From an uncultured Pelagibacteraceae bacterium (GTDB lineage Bacteria > Pseudomonadota > Alphaproteobacteria > Pelagibacterales > Pelagibacteraceae): a stretch of DNA of 64,000 nt. The translations under genes and the position numbers were made by a program. This document shows positions 1-8,650 of the stretch, piece by piece. The DNA lies in NCBI GenBank assembly GCA_902570125.1, contig CACFXK010000001.1, positions 62,001 through 126,000 on the forward strand, written 5' to 3'. Every line of letters begins with the position of its first letter. Position 1 is the first letter of the stretch. The notes beneath the pieces are model-generated. The model saw only the letters and a program-made list of their open reading frames with translations. It did no database searches and was not told the DNA's origin.

Positions 1-47
1 ACTACCTTTTTATATTCTTCGTAAGTAATTATTAATTTATCAGCCAT
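1..47 (-). CDS. 5' end of an unidentified gene (clipped by window edge)
   Basis: The minus strand opens with an ATG at 45-47 and reads MADKLIITYEEYKKV without a stop to the window edge, so only about 15 codons are visible. The start resembles the N-terminus of some phosphoribosyltransferase-family proteins (pattern 'Y.SYE-Y'), but this is too short for a firm call. It is divergent from the DUF1330 gene at 91, with 43 bases between them. Confidence 0.4.
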   Translation of the reverse strand, partial: MADKLIITYEEYKKV

Positions 48-90
48 AAAAATTTGGTATCATAAATGAAAATATTAAAAAAGGATAAAT

Positions 91-393
91 ATGAAAACTT
101 ATTGGATAAGTCTATACTTAGAAATCTCAAGCCAGGATAACTTAAAAAAATATGGAGAAAAGGCTGTTCCTATAATAAAAAGTTATGGTGGGAAACCAGT
201 AGTTAGAGGTGGAAAATTAAAGTCATTTAGTGGGCCAAACGTTGTGCGTACTGTAATATGGGAGTTTCCGACTTACAATGATGCCATGTCATGCCATGAA
301 TCAATTGATTATAAATCTGCTTGGACTCATGCAAAGGATACAACTAAGAGAATAATGTTTATTGTTGAAGGAGTAGAACAAGAACAGAATTGA
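91..393 (+). CDS. DUF1330 family protein (first of tandem pair)
   Basis: A 100-residue cytoplasmic protein with no signal peptide or membrane segment. It shows the DUF1330 pattern: an N-terminal strand (YWISLYLEI), a central 'YGGKPVVRGGK' strand-turn, 'RTVIWEFPTYNDAMSCHES' and a final basic strand. These small proteins have a dimeric alpha/beta-barrel (ferredoxin-like) fold; their biochemical role is not established. AAAGGA 7 bases upstream supports the ATG. It is followed 42 bases later by a paralogue with the same layout, so the pair is a local duplication. Family call is good; function unknown. Confidence 0.85.
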   Translation: MKTYWISLYLEISSQDNLKKYGEKAVPIIKSYGGKPVVRGGKLKSFSGPNVVRTVIWEFPTYNDAMSCHESIDYKSAWTHAKDTTKRIMFIVEGVEQEQN

Positions 394-435
394 TAAAGTA
401 AAAATTGAATCTATAATGATAAATAAAGGAAAATT

Positions 436-723
436 ATGAAAGGTTACGTGGTTTGTGTGTGGGAAAAAATTAATAATGAGGAAAAATTAAAGGAATATGC
501 TCTAAAAGCCAAGATTGCTGCAGATAAATACTCAGGGATATTTATAATTAGAGGTGGAAAAAATAGAACTAATGAGGGAATAAACTCTCCTAGAACAACT
601 GTAGTTGAATTTATAGATTACAACACAGCAATAGAATTTTATGATTCACCTGAATATCAGAAAGCATTAGAAGTTATTAAAGGCCATGCTGTAAGACATC
701 ATCAGATAGTTGAAGGCACTTAA
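436..723 (+). CDS. DUF1330 family protein (second of tandem pair)
   Basis: A 95-residue paralogue of the preceding protein with the same landmarks: 'YVVCVWEKI' strand, 'YSGIFIIRGGKN', 'RTTVVEFIDYNTAIEFYDSPEY' and the 'HHQIVEG' C-terminal strand. AAAGGA lies a few bases before the ATG. The two copies have diverged widely outside the core, so the duplication is old or the copies have specialised. The stop TAA (721-723) shares TTAA with the stop of the convergent glycosylase gene. Function unknown; an enzyme or ligand-binding role is possible but not shown. Confidence 0.85.
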   Translation: MKGYVVCVWEKINNEEKLKEYALKAKIAADKYSGIFIIRGGKNRTNEGINSPRTTVVEFIDYNTAIEFYDSPEYQKALEVIKGHAVRHHQIVEGT

Positions 724-1343
724 TATTGTATAGGCTCATCGTCTATAGAACGCCATAAATACCAAGTAGCTACGGAACAATATGGAGAAAATCTCTTTTT
801 CAATCGATTTACATAGCTCATAGGTGGTAAATAGCTTTTCCTATAATTGTTTGAAATAGCTCTAAGTAAACCAATATCTTGAACGGGCCATATGTTAGAT
901 CTATTGTAAGTAAATAGTAATATCATCTCTGCAGACCATCTACCTATTTGTCTTAACTCAGATAAATAAAGAATTGCCTCCTCGTCTCCCATTTTTTTTA
1001 TAACTCTTGGATTAAATGTTTTATTTACAAATTTTTTTGCCAACTCTTTAATTCCTCTAACTTTTTGTCTGCTTAAACCACATTTTTTCAACCGACTCGA
1101 GGTAATGGCATTAACTACTTTTGGATTTATCTTTCCTCTACATTCTTTTTTAAACTTTAAAAATACAGAATTTGCTGCAGCGACACTTATCTGTTGTCCT
1201 ATTATACTTTTACATAAAGATAAAAAAATATTTTTTCTTGTTGTTAAGGTTTTATCTTTATATTTAGAAATAAGTTTCTTCATTATCTTATCCTTAGAAA
1301 GATAGTTTACTGCCTTTGACCAATAAATCGGAGGTTTACTCAT
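720..1343 (-). CDS. alkA: DNA-3-methyladenine glycosylase II (AlkA-type, HhH-GPD)
   Basis: 207 residues of the HhH-GPD base-excision repair superfamily. Visible are the early helix 'SIIGQQIS' (47-54), the helix-hairpin-helix around 'SELRQIGRWSAEMILLF' (128-144) and the catalytic Asp in 'WPVQDIGLLRAI' (Asp156). There is no C-terminal FeS cysteine cluster, which argues against EndoIII/MutY. The family excises alkylated purines, leaving abasic sites. It lacks the N-terminal domain of E. coli AlkA, as is common in short bacterial members. It overlaps the start of the downstream-oriented DMT gene by 8 bases, so the two are probably cotranscribed. Confidence 0.85.
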   Translation of the reverse strand: MSKPPIYWSKAVNYLSKDKIMKKLISKYKDKTLTTRKNIFLSLCKSIIGQQISVAAANSVFLKFKKECRGKINPKVVNAITSSRLKKCGLSRQKVRGIKELAKKFVNKTFNPRVIKKMGDEEAILYLSELRQIGRWSAEMILLFTYNRSNIWPVQDIGLLRAISNNYRKSYLPPMSYVNRLKKRFSPYCSVATWYLWRSIDDEPIQY

Positions 1344-2217
1344 TTTTAAAAATTAAGTTTGGTTTTTTCAAATAGATTTCTCTTCTAAATATAATTAATG
1401 AAGATAACACTACAAGTAATGAACCCAATAAAGTTTTATAAGATGGTATTTCATTCCAAATAAAATAACCAAACACAATTGCAAATACTAAGCTTAAATA
1501 CTTAAGTGGGGTAACTAAAGAAACTTCTGAAAGTTTGTAAGATTGTCCAAGTAGTAAATTAGCAATACCTCCAAGCAAACCAATCATACACAAAAAAATA
1601 AAATCTATTAATGTAGGCATTACCCATCCAAATGGAATTGTAAATAAACCTAAAATAGATATCGCTACTGAAAAATAAAAAGAAATAAGCCAAACTGGTT
1701 CAGATGTAGATAACTGCCTGATAGCAATTGCTACATATGACATTCCTAAACAAAAAATTATTGGATAAATATAATAAAAATTTAAATTTGAAATACCTGG
1801 TTGTGTAATAATTATTACTCCAAGAAAACCAATTAAAACTGCTAACCAACGATACTTACCGATTTTTTCTGACAAAAAATAGATAGATAAAATTGTTGCA
1901 AAAATCGGTGCTGCAAAAGAAATACCTACTACAGTTGCTAGTGGTAAATTTCTTAGTGCAATAAATACTGATACTATTGCCATTAATCCCGCAGCACATC
2001 TAAAGAAATGTAATTTAGGTCGATCTGTTTTATAAAAATTTGAGTAGTTTTCTTTTGGTATTAAAAAAAATATAGGTATTAATCCACAAATTCCTCTAAA
2101 AAAAAGAACTTCACCAACAGGATAATTATCAGACCACTTAACAAGTACATCCATCATTGAAAATGCACACACAGACAGAAACATGTACAAAAAGCCTAAT
2201 TGATTTCTAGATAACAT
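1336..2217 (-). CDS. DMT superfamily permease (EamA domain)
   Basis: 293 residues with about ten hydrophobic segments in two EamA repeats. It has the usual opening of this group ('GFLYMFLSVCAFSMMDVLVKW', first TM helix) and a second-repeat start near 'FYYIYPIIFCLGMSYVAIAIRQL'. Members are inner-membrane exporters or exchangers of small metabolites; RhaT/S-adenosylmethionine-uptake-like and drug/metabolite subgroups are hard to tell apart by eye, so no substrate is assigned. Lys/Arg-rich cytoplasmic C-terminus. It is divergent from msrA with only 34 bases between them. Confidence 0.8.
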   Translation of the reverse strand: MLSRNQLGFLYMFLSVCAFSMMDVLVKWSDNYPVGEVLFFRGICGLIPIFFLIPKENYSNFYKTDRPKLHFFRCAAGLMAIVSVFIALRNLPLATVVGISFAAPIFATILSIYFLSEKIGKYRWLAVLIGFLGVIIITQPGISNLNFYYIYPIIFCLGMSYVAIAIRQLSTSEPVWLISFYFSVAISILGLFTIPFGWVMPTLIDFIFLCMIGLLGGIANLLLGQSYKLSEVSLVTPLKYLSLVFAIVFGYFIWNEIPSYKTLLGSLLVVLSSLIIFRREIYLKKPNLIFKNE

Positions 2218-2251
2218 GGATTAGATTATATTATTATTATAACATTAATCT

Positions 2252-2695
2252 ATGGAAATAGCAGTTTTAGCTTTGGGATGTTTCTGGGGTCCAGAAAAAA
2301 AATATGGACAATTAGATGGCATCTACAGAACAGAGGTTGGATATTGTGGAGGAAACAGTCCAAATACAAATTATAGAGAAGTTTGTACAGGAACAACTAA
2401 TCATGCGGAAGCTGTAAAATTAGAATTTGATCCTGAAGTTATTACATACGAACAAATAATTAAGAAATTTTTTGAATTTCATGATCCAACTACACTAAAC
2501 TCTCAAGGTCCTGATTTTGGAACACAATACAGAAGTGAGATATTCTACCTTAATGATGAACAAAAAAATATTGCTCAAAAAGTGATTGATGATGTAAATA
2601 AAAAGTTATCTGGAAAAGTGGTAACTAAGCTATCTGAGTTGAAAAATTACTGTACTGCTGAAGAGTATCATCAAAAGTATTTAGAAAAAAGATAG
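2252..2695 (+). CDS. msrA: peptide methionine-S-sulfoxide reductase MsrA
   Basis: 147 residues, at the short end for MsrA. The catalytic motif GCFWG is at residues 9-13 (Cys10 nucleophile), followed by 'TEVGYCGG', 'NHAEAVKLEFDP' and 'GTQYRSEIFYL', all hallmark MsrA stretches, and the C-terminal 'AEEYHQKYL'. Cys134 next to that motif could act as a resolving cysteine. The enzyme reduces methionine-S-sulfoxide in oxidised proteins using thioredoxin. Only one base separates its stop from the sulfurtransferase start, so the two form an operon with a sulfur/oxidative-stress theme. No MsrB is present here. Confidence 0.95.
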   Translation: MEIAVLALGCFWGPEKKYGQLDGIYRTEVGYCGGNSPNTNYREVCTGTTNHAEAVKLEFDPEVITYEQIIKKFFEFHDPTTLNSQGPDFGTQYRSEIFYLNDEQKNIAQKVIDDVNKKLSGKVVTKLSELKNYCTAEEYHQKYLEKR

Positions 2696-2696
2696 A

Positions 2697-3512
2697 ATGT
2701 CACTGGTATCATCAGATTGGTTGGAAAATAATCTTAGTGCAGTAAAAATAATCGACTGTTCGTGGCATATGCCAGGAATTGACAGAAATCCAAGAGAGGA
2801 ATACATGAAAAATCATATTCCAGAAGCAATTTTTTTTGATTTAGATGAAAACTCAAATCAAAACACAGATTTACCCCACATGCTTCCTCCAAAAGAAAAA
2901 TGGGAAGGGATAGTATCTTCAATGGGCATATCAAATACCGATAGAATTATAATTTATGATAACTCTGATGTTCTAAGTTCATGTAGAGGTTGGTACAATT
3001 TTATTTATTTTGGTCATGATAAACACCTAGTAAGTGTTTTAGATGGTGGTTTAAAAAAATGGTTAATTGAAAATAGGAAAACAACAAGTGAAAAGACAAT
3101 TTTAAACAACTCAAACTACACAGCAACAGAAAATAAAAATCTGGTAAAAAGTATTCTTGAAATAAATGAAAACATCGAACAAAAAAATTTTACAATAATC
3201 GACGCTAGAAGTAAGGAAAGATTCAATGGAAGTGTTCCAGATCCCAGGAAGAATGTGAGAAGTGGATCTATTCCAAACTCTGTATGTCTTCCATTTAAAG
3301 AAATTATAAATAGCTCAGACAACACTTTTAAAGATGTAAGTGAGATCTCAAAAAAATTCAGCGAAATTATTGATTTAAATGACGATAAAAGAGTTTTTTC
3401 ATGTGGATCTGGTATAACAGCATGTGTTTTAGGTCTTGCATATTCCCTAGTAAATAATACATATTCTCCTACAGTTTATGATGGTTCATGGGCTGAATAT
3501 GGAAGAATATAA
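2697..3512 (+). CDS. sseA: 3-mercaptopyruvate/thiosulfate sulfurtransferase
   Basis: 271 residues with two rhodanese domains (about 4-125 and 150-271). The active loop CGSGIT with Cys236 is of the 3-mercaptopyruvate sulfurtransferase type (CGSGVT) rather than the thiosulfate type (CRKGVT). 'IYDNSDVLSSCRGWYNF' and the closing 'YDGSWAEYG' are typical of the SseA family. It moves sulfur from mercaptopyruvate to cyanide or thiol acceptors in the cytoplasm. No signal peptide. It follows msrA by one base and precedes the RND adaptor by two bases. Confidence 0.9.
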   Translation: MSLVSSDWLENNLSAVKIIDCSWHMPGIDRNPREEYMKNHIPEAIFFDLDENSNQNTDLPHMLPPKEKWEGIVSSMGISNTDRIIIYDNSDVLSSCRGWYNFIYFGHDKHLVSVLDGGLKKWLIENRKTTSEKTILNNSNYTATENKNLVKSILEINENIEQKNFTIIDARSKERFNGSVPDPRKNVRSGSIPNSVCLPFKEIINSSDNTFKDVSEISKKFSEIIDLNDDKRVFSCGSGITACVLGLAYSLVNNTYSPTVYDGSWAEYGRI

Positions 3513-3514
3513 AT

Positions 3515-4405
3515 ATGAAAAGATCTACTAAAATAACATCAATAATAGTAATTTTTTTTCTAATTATTGCAGGTGTGATCATTGCTCGGACAATGATTGG
3601 AAACCATTTTAAAAAAAAATTTAGCAAAAGACCACCACCAGGTATTATAGTTAAAACAGTTGAGCAAAGAAAATTTCAAAATATCATTGAAACTTTTGGA
3701 ACAGCCGTTCCGATTAAAACACAGTCATACAATATTGAAAAATACGAAATTCTTGAAGAAATCAAATATAATACCAAAGTTAAGTCTGGTGATGTTATCG
3801 CAAAATTAAAAAATAGAACTATAGTTGCACCTTTCGAGGGTGTAATTGGTAAAAGAAACTTTTCTGATGATATTAATGTTTCGGAAAGTTCTGTTGTAAT
3901 TGATATCGAGGACGCATCTTCTTTATTTATTGATGTTGATGTTCCTGAAGTATTCGCACCATTTGTAAAAAAAGGACTTGGTGTTGATGTAAAATTTTCT
4001 GGCAATAAGGATAAAACTTATAATGGAATAGTAGACTCTTTAGCTAGCAAAATTGATGTTAGCAATAGATCTTTAAGACTTAGAGTTAAGATGCAAAATT
4101 CAAATTCTGAGATTTTGCCTGGTGCTTTAATGGAAGTCACAATAAAATATAATGAGAGAGTTTCATTAGGAATACCAGATACAAGTGTTATTTTAGAAGG
4201 TAACAAGGTTTATATTTACAAAGTAGACAATGAGAATGTAACTAAAAGAGTTGAGGTCACTGTTGGTAACAGAAACAAAGGTTATCTTGAAGTAGAATCA
4301 GGTTTAAACGAGGGTGACATAGTTGTTGCTGAAGGATTAAAAAAAGTAAGACCCAATGGAAAAATTAAACCCATTAAAGATGGCGAAATAAAAAAAAGAA
4401 AATAA
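3515..4405 (+). CDS. RND efflux periplasmic adaptor (membrane fusion protein), hairpin-less
   Basis: 296 residues with an N-terminal membrane anchor (about 8-27), then lipoyl/barrel-sandwich and beta-barrel domains of the HlyD/AcrA family, and a C-terminal membrane-proximal domain ('GDIVVAEGLKKVRPNGKIKP'). The first lipoyl half ends at 'KSGDVIAKL' (90-98) and the second half starts at once ('TIVAPFEGVIG', 102-112). The alpha-helical coiled-coil hairpin that normally sits between them is absent, which explains the short length. It forms an operon with the RND permease 14 bases downstream. No TolC-type outer-membrane protein is in the window. Confidence 0.88.
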   Translation: MKRSTKITSIIVIFFLIIAGVIIARTMIGNHFKKKFSKRPPPGIIVKTVEQRKFQNIIETFGTAVPIKTQSYNIEKYEILEEIKYNTKVKSGDVIAKLKNRTIVAPFEGVIGKRNFSDDINVSESSVVIDIEDASSLFIDVDVPEVFAPFVKKGLGVDVKFSGNKDKTYNGIVDSLASKIDVSNRSLRLRVKMQNSNSEILPGALMEVTIKYNERVSLGIPDTSVILEGNKVYIYKVDNENVTKRVEVTVGNRNKGYLEVESGLNEGDIVVAEGLKKVRPNGKIKPIKDGEIKKRK

Positions 4406-4419
4406 AAGTAAATAATTAA

Positions 4420-7400
4420 ATGTATTTAACTGATGTTAGTATTAGGAGACCTGCATTGTCATGGGTACTATCCTTAATATTAGTAGTCTTTGGAACTTTT
4501 GTTTTTTCAAAGTTACCTGTAAGAGAACTCCCCTCTGGTCTGCAACCCCCTGTGGTTCAAGTTCAAGTAGAATATGCCTCAGCGTCAGCTCCAATTGTTG
4601 ATGAAGAGGTAACTCAAGTAATAGAGGAAGTCATAGGTGGTGCAGAGGGAATAAAAAATATAGACGCTAAATCAGAAAATGGAAAAAGTACTATAAATAT
4701 CGAATTTGATACTGATATTGACCTTGATAATGCAGCAAACGATGTAAGGGAGAGAGTTGCAAGAATTGTCGGAAGATTACCAGCTGAGTCTGAGGCTCCA
4801 AGAATACTTAAACAATCTGCGGGTTTTACAACTACAATGTGGCTTGCTTTATCCTCAGAAACCTGGAGCGATCTTGAGCTTGGAGATTACGCAGAACGAT
4901 ATTTAGTTGATCAGTTTTCTAGCATTAAAAATGTTGGCCGAATAAGAACAGGTGGCCTTAGAGAACAGAGTATAAGAGTATGGATAGATCCAATCAAATT
5001 AGCTGCAAATAATTTAACTATTCAAGAAGTAGAAAGATCTTTAAGAAATGAAAATGTTCGATTACCCGCAGGCACACTTGAAGCTGAAAATATAGATTTA
5101 ACGATCAATATCGATAAATCATACAATGACTTAGAAAAACTTAAGGAGCTCCCAATTAAGAAGGCTAAAGACAATATCGTAAGACTATCGGATATTGCAA
5201 ATTTAGAATTAGGCCCTGTCACAGAGAAAGTTTTATTTAGAGCTCAAAGTAAAGGAGCATTAAATCTAAAAACCATGGGTATAGGAATTTATGCAAGAAG
5301 CGGGGCTTCAACTGTTGAATTATCAAAAGATGTTGAAAAAAAAATCGAAGAAATTAAAAAAACTTTACCTGGTGACTTAAATTTGGAAATAGCTTTTAAT
5401 AGAGCTACTTATATTGGCGAAGCAATTAATGAAGTTTATAAAACTTTAGCCATAGCCTTTATACTTGTTGTAATAATAATTTATTTATTTTTAGGAAACT
5501 TAAAAGCAGTAATTGTTCCCGCAATTGCTTTACCTGTAAGTCTAATTGCTACATTCTTAGGTTTATATATATTTGATTTATCTATTAATATATTTGTCTT
5601 ATTAAGTTTTATATTGGCAATAGGAATTATTACCGATGACTCAGTCATTATGACTGATGCGATATATAGAAGAATTGAAAATGGTGAGACACCGTTAGTA
5701 GCGGCATATAAAGGCTCAAAACAAATTACATTTGCAATTATAGCAACAACCCTTATTTTGGTAGCAGTATTTTTACCTTTAATTTTTATTGAAGGTATTG
5801 CTGGAACTTTATTTAAAGAAACTGCAATAGCGCTCTCATTTGCAATAGTAGTGTCATCATTTGTTGCTCTAACACTTTCACCAATGTTAGGTAGTAAATT
5901 TCTTGATAAAAAGAAAAAGTCCAATTTCTTAACAAGAGGATTTGATAAATTTTTTCAAGGCTTTTTAAAATTTTACACTGAGACATTAGGATTTTGGATG
6001 AACAAGAAGAAAACAATAATAACATTCATAATTTTTATTATAGTTGCCTCTGGGGGTTTGTATAACTACACAAAAAAAGAATTGTTGCCATTAGAAGATC
6101 GCGGAGTTTACTTAGTTATAGGATTTACTGATGAGGGAAGTTCATTCCAATATACTCAAAAAAGGGCGGAGGATGTTGAAAAAAGACTAATTCCACTGCT
6201 TGATAGCGATAATAGTCCATACAATAGATTTTTAATGATAGTTCCTGGTTTTGGCTCTGAAAATAGCTTCTTAATTATCTCACTTTTAGATAATTGGAAA
6301 AATAGAAAACAAAATTCTCAAACAATAATGAGACAAGCGATTGGAAAAATAGTCACGGTACCTCAAACATTAGCTTTTCCAATTTCTCCTCAATCTATAA
6401 GAGTTTCTAGTTACAATAAGCCTGTTCAAATGGTTATTTATGGAAATACCTATGAAGAACTAGAACAAATACAATCTCAAGTTATTAGAATGTTAAGAAA
6501 GAACAGAAATTTATCAAGACTTGAGTCTGACTACACTAGAAATAAACCTGAGGTAAGTATAAAAATAAATAAAAATAAAGCAAAAGACTTAGGTATATCA
6601 ACTGAAGCGATTGGTCAAACTTTAGAAACTTTGTATGGAGGTAAAACGGTCACAAAATTTAATAAACTTGGAAAAGAATACCCAATTATTTTACAACAAT
6701 ATTTAGAAGATAGAAAAAATAAAGAAAGTTTGAGTAAAATATTTGTTCGATCAGAAAAAACCGGTAATTTAGTTTCTCTATCTAATCTTGTTGAGTTTAA
6801 AGAAAAAGGAACAGCTAGTAAGTTATCAAGATATAATAGACAACGTGCTGTAACAATATCAGCTAACATAAGTGAAGGTTATACTTTAGCAGAAGCGATT
6901 AAATATTTAGAGGAAACCATGACAAATGTTGCTCCGGATAAACAAATTACTTGGAAAGGAAAGTCTGAAGAATTAAAAGAAACCAGTAATGAACTTTATA
7001 TTATATTTGCTTTAGCATTATTAACTGCTTATCTTGTAATGTCAGCTACTTTTAACTCATTTATCCACCCATTTATAATTATATTAACTGTTCCACTTGC
7101 AGTGTTTGGAGGATTAGTATTTATTTTATTCTTAAATTCATCAATAAATATATTTTCACAAATAGCCTTAGTAATACTAATAGGAATTTCAACAAAAAAT
7201 AGTATTCTTATAGTTGATTATGCTAATCAATTGAGAACAAAAGGTAAAGATATTGAAAAAGCCGTAAAAGAAGCCTGCAGTCTAAGATTTAGACCAATTA
7301 TTATGACATCCTTAAGTACAATGATTGCGATGTTGCCTTTGGTTATTGGAAATATTGGACCAGGTGCTGGAGAAGGTTCGAGGCTTGCTGTAGGTGCAAC

Positions 7401-7530
7401 TATACTTGGTGGAATGATAATTTCTACATTCTTCACTTTATATGTAACTCCGACTATGTATTTAACTTTAGCGAAAAATACGAAGAGAATTGATGCAGTT
7501 GATATAGAGCTTAAAAAACAATTAAACTAA
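4420..7530 (+). CDS. RND family efflux permease (AcrB/MexF-like)
   Basis: 1036 residues, usual length for an HAE1-type RND pump. It has TM1 at about 11-30, two large periplasmic loops, and TM clusters near 335-490 and 860-1020. The proton-relay acid pair is visible in 'AIGIITDDSVIMTDAI' (AcrB Asp407/408 position) and the relay lysine in 'GISTKNSILIVDYAN' (AcrB Lys940 position), so proton-driven transport is expected. It works with the adaptor just upstream. Substrate cannot be read from the sequence; related pumps export drugs, lipids or toxic metabolites. Its stop overlaps the convergent SLT gene by four bases. Confidence 0.92.
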   Translation: MYLTDVSIRRPALSWVLSLILVVFGTFVFSKLPVRELPSGLQPPVVQVQVEYASASAPIVDEEVTQVIEEVIGGAEGIKNIDAKSENGKSTINIEFDTDIDLDNAANDVRERVARIVGRLPAESEAPRILKQSAGFTTTMWLALSSETWSDLELGDYAERYLVDQFSSIKNVGRIRTGGLREQSIRVWIDPIKLAANNLTIQEVERSLRNENVRLPAGTLEAENIDLTINIDKSYNDLEKLKELPIKKAKDNIVRLSDIANLELGPVTEKVLFRAQSKGALNLKTMGIGIYARSGASTVELSKDVEKKIEEIKKTLPGDLNLEIAFNRATYIGEAINEVYKTLAIAFILVVIIIYLFLGNLKAVIVPAIALPVSLIATFLGLYIFDLSINIFVLLSFILAIGIITDDSVIMTDAIYRRIENGETPLVAAYKGSKQITFAIIATTLILVAVFLPLIFIEGIAGTLFKETAIALSFAIVVSSFVALTLSPMLGSKFLDKKKKSNFLTRGFDKFFQGFLKFYTETLGFWMNKKKTIITFIIFIIVASGGLYNYTKKELLPLEDRGVYLVIGFTDEGSSFQYTQKRAEDVEKRLIPLLDSDNSPYNRFLMIVPGFGSENSFLIISLLDNWKNRKQNSQTIMRQAIGKIVTVPQTLAFPISPQSIRVSSYNKPVQMVIYGNTYEELEQIQSQVIRMLRKNRNLSRLESDYTRNKPEVSIKINKNKAKDLGISTEAIGQTLETLYGGKTVTKFNKLGKEYPIILQQYLEDRKNKESLSKIFVRSEKTGNLVSLSNLVEFKEKGTASKLSRYNRQRAVTISANISEGYTLAEAIKYLEETMTNVAPDKQITWKGKSEELKETSNELYIIFALALLTAYLVMSATFNSFIHPFIIILTVPLAVFGGLVFILFLNSSINIFSQIALVILIGISTKNSILIVDYANQLRTKGKDIEKAVKEACSLRFRPIIMTSLSTMIAMLPLVIGNIGPGAGEGSRLAVGATILGGMIISTFFTLYVTPTMYLTLAKNTKRIDAVDIELKKQLN

Positions 7531-8132
7531 AATATAATATATTTTTTAGTAGTAAGTGATTTTCGACAATTACTAAGCTGTGCCTTGTATTTCTTAGATT
7601 GATTTTCAACTTTTTTTGCTAAAAGAATAATTTTTTGATTTTTTTTATAATTTTTGTAATTTCCCCAGCCCTCATGATAAGCAACATATTGTTTAAAAGC
7701 ATCATTTTTTGGGATTTTTAGGATCTTTTCTGTTTTGTTTGTATACCAACCAATAAAATCTACACTATCTTTAAATCTTGTCCTAGTTGCATACTTGTTT
7801 CCTGTTTCCTCTTTGTATTGCTTCCAGGTTCCTCTGACTGCTTGAGAATAACCAAAGGAACTTGATGGTCTTTTATAAGGAATAACTTTAAATAATTTTT
7901 GTCTAGGTGGTTTTGCCAACCAATCGAAATCTGACTCCATTTTAATTATAGCAAGTTGCAAATTAATAGGAGTTCCCCATTTTTGTTCGGTTTTTTTTGC
8001 ATGTTTGTACCAAAGATATCTTTCGGAAAAAATTGAACAGCCATCTGCAGTATTTTTAGGAATTGAGGAGCAACCAGAAAATAGAATAGAAATTAAAAAT
8101 AAATATATAATTTTGTTTCGAATCATTTGCAT
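7527..8132 (-). CDS. lytic transglycosylase-like lipoprotein (SLT fold)
   Basis: 201 residues. A lipoprotein signal ends in 'LFSGC' with Cys21 as the lipidated residue. The mature part has the SLT pattern: 'LQLAIIKMESDFDW' with the probable catalytic Glu66, then 'SSSFGYSQAVRGTWKQYKEETG', which corresponds to the GLMQ region, and 'YVAYHEGWGNY' near the C-terminal half. It would cut peptidoglycan glycan strands at the outer membrane. Two bases downstream of the nuclease gene, so cotranscribed. The GLM(Q) to GYS(Q) change is seen in some transglycosylase subfamilies, so activity is likely but not proven. Confidence 0.8.
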   Translation of the reverse strand: MQMIRNKIIYLFLISILFSGCSSIPKNTADGCSIFSERYLWYKHAKKTEQKWGTPINLQLAIIKMESDFDWLAKPPRQKLFKVIPYKRPSSSFGYSQAVRGTWKQYKEETGNKYATRTRFKDSVDFIGWYTNKTEKILKIPKNDAFKQYVAYHEGWGNYKNYKKNQKIILLAKKVENQSKKYKAQLSNCRKSLTTKKYIIF

Positions 8133-8134
8133 TA

Positions 8135-8650
8135 TTATCTATTTTTTTTTCTCCATATCCAAGGATATTCAAATTGCATTTGCCATAAACCCAATGAAAA
8201 TTCTTTTGCAAAAGTCTGATATTTTCTAAATTTACCCTTTGAGTATTTAGGATAATCAAATGCATAACCATTTTTGACCATAAAAACTGATAGGCTTTCA
8301 TTTTTTAAAAAACATTCACCTATTAACCTGCTATATTGATCTTTATTTTTTTCTATTTTGCAATTAACAATCTGATTTCCAATTTTTTCAATGAGCTTAT
8401 CTTTAGATAACTTCCCACATAGAATTTCAACATTATTTAAAACACATGATTGTTTTTTCCCAAAAAAAAAACTTTCTGGAGCATCAATTCCACTAAAGCG
8501 AATTTTTTTATTATTAATCTTAATTGTGTCACCATCTGTAATTTTTGGTTTACCTGAAATTAATAAAAAATTTTGGTCTGAAGATAATAAGTGATTAATA
8601 TTAAATAAGAGGAAAAAAAAACTAATTAAAATCAGTTTTTGCTTTTTCAT
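8135..8650 (-). CDS. secreted thermonuclease-family (SNase-like) protein
   Basis: 171 residues with an N-terminal signal peptide (about 1-23) and a staphylococcal-nuclease OB-fold. The motif 'KITDGDTIKINNKKIRFSGIDAPE' region (about 36-60) carries the calcium/phosphate residues Asp, Arg and Glu, and 'QYSRLIGECF' gives the second Arg. It probably degrades DNA/RNA in the periplasm or outside, a plausible phosphate/nucleotide scavenging role (inference). Its start lies inside the 3' end of the DUF1476 gene (29-base overlap), implying translational coupling. Confidence 0.82.
   Translation of the reverse strand: MKKQKLILISFFFLLFNINHLLSSDQNFLLISGKPKITDGDTIKINNKKIRFSGIDAPESFFFGKKQSCVLNNVEILCGKLSKDKLIEKIGNQIVNCKIEKNKDQYSRLIGECFLKNESLSVFMVKNGYAFDYPKYSKGKFRKYQTFAKEFSLGLWQMQFEYPWIWRKKNR

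Noticed and set aside
91-723. DUF1330 pair as a toxin-antitoxin module
   Set aside because: Both proteins belong to the same family and neither shows toxin or antitoxin motifs; the pair is better explained as paralogues.
5481-6025. Long antisense frames inside the RND permease (147 and 70 codons)
   Set aside because: They lie opposite a full-length protein with intact motifs, resemble no family and have no ribosome binding site; such frames arise by chance opposite hydrophobic coding sequence.
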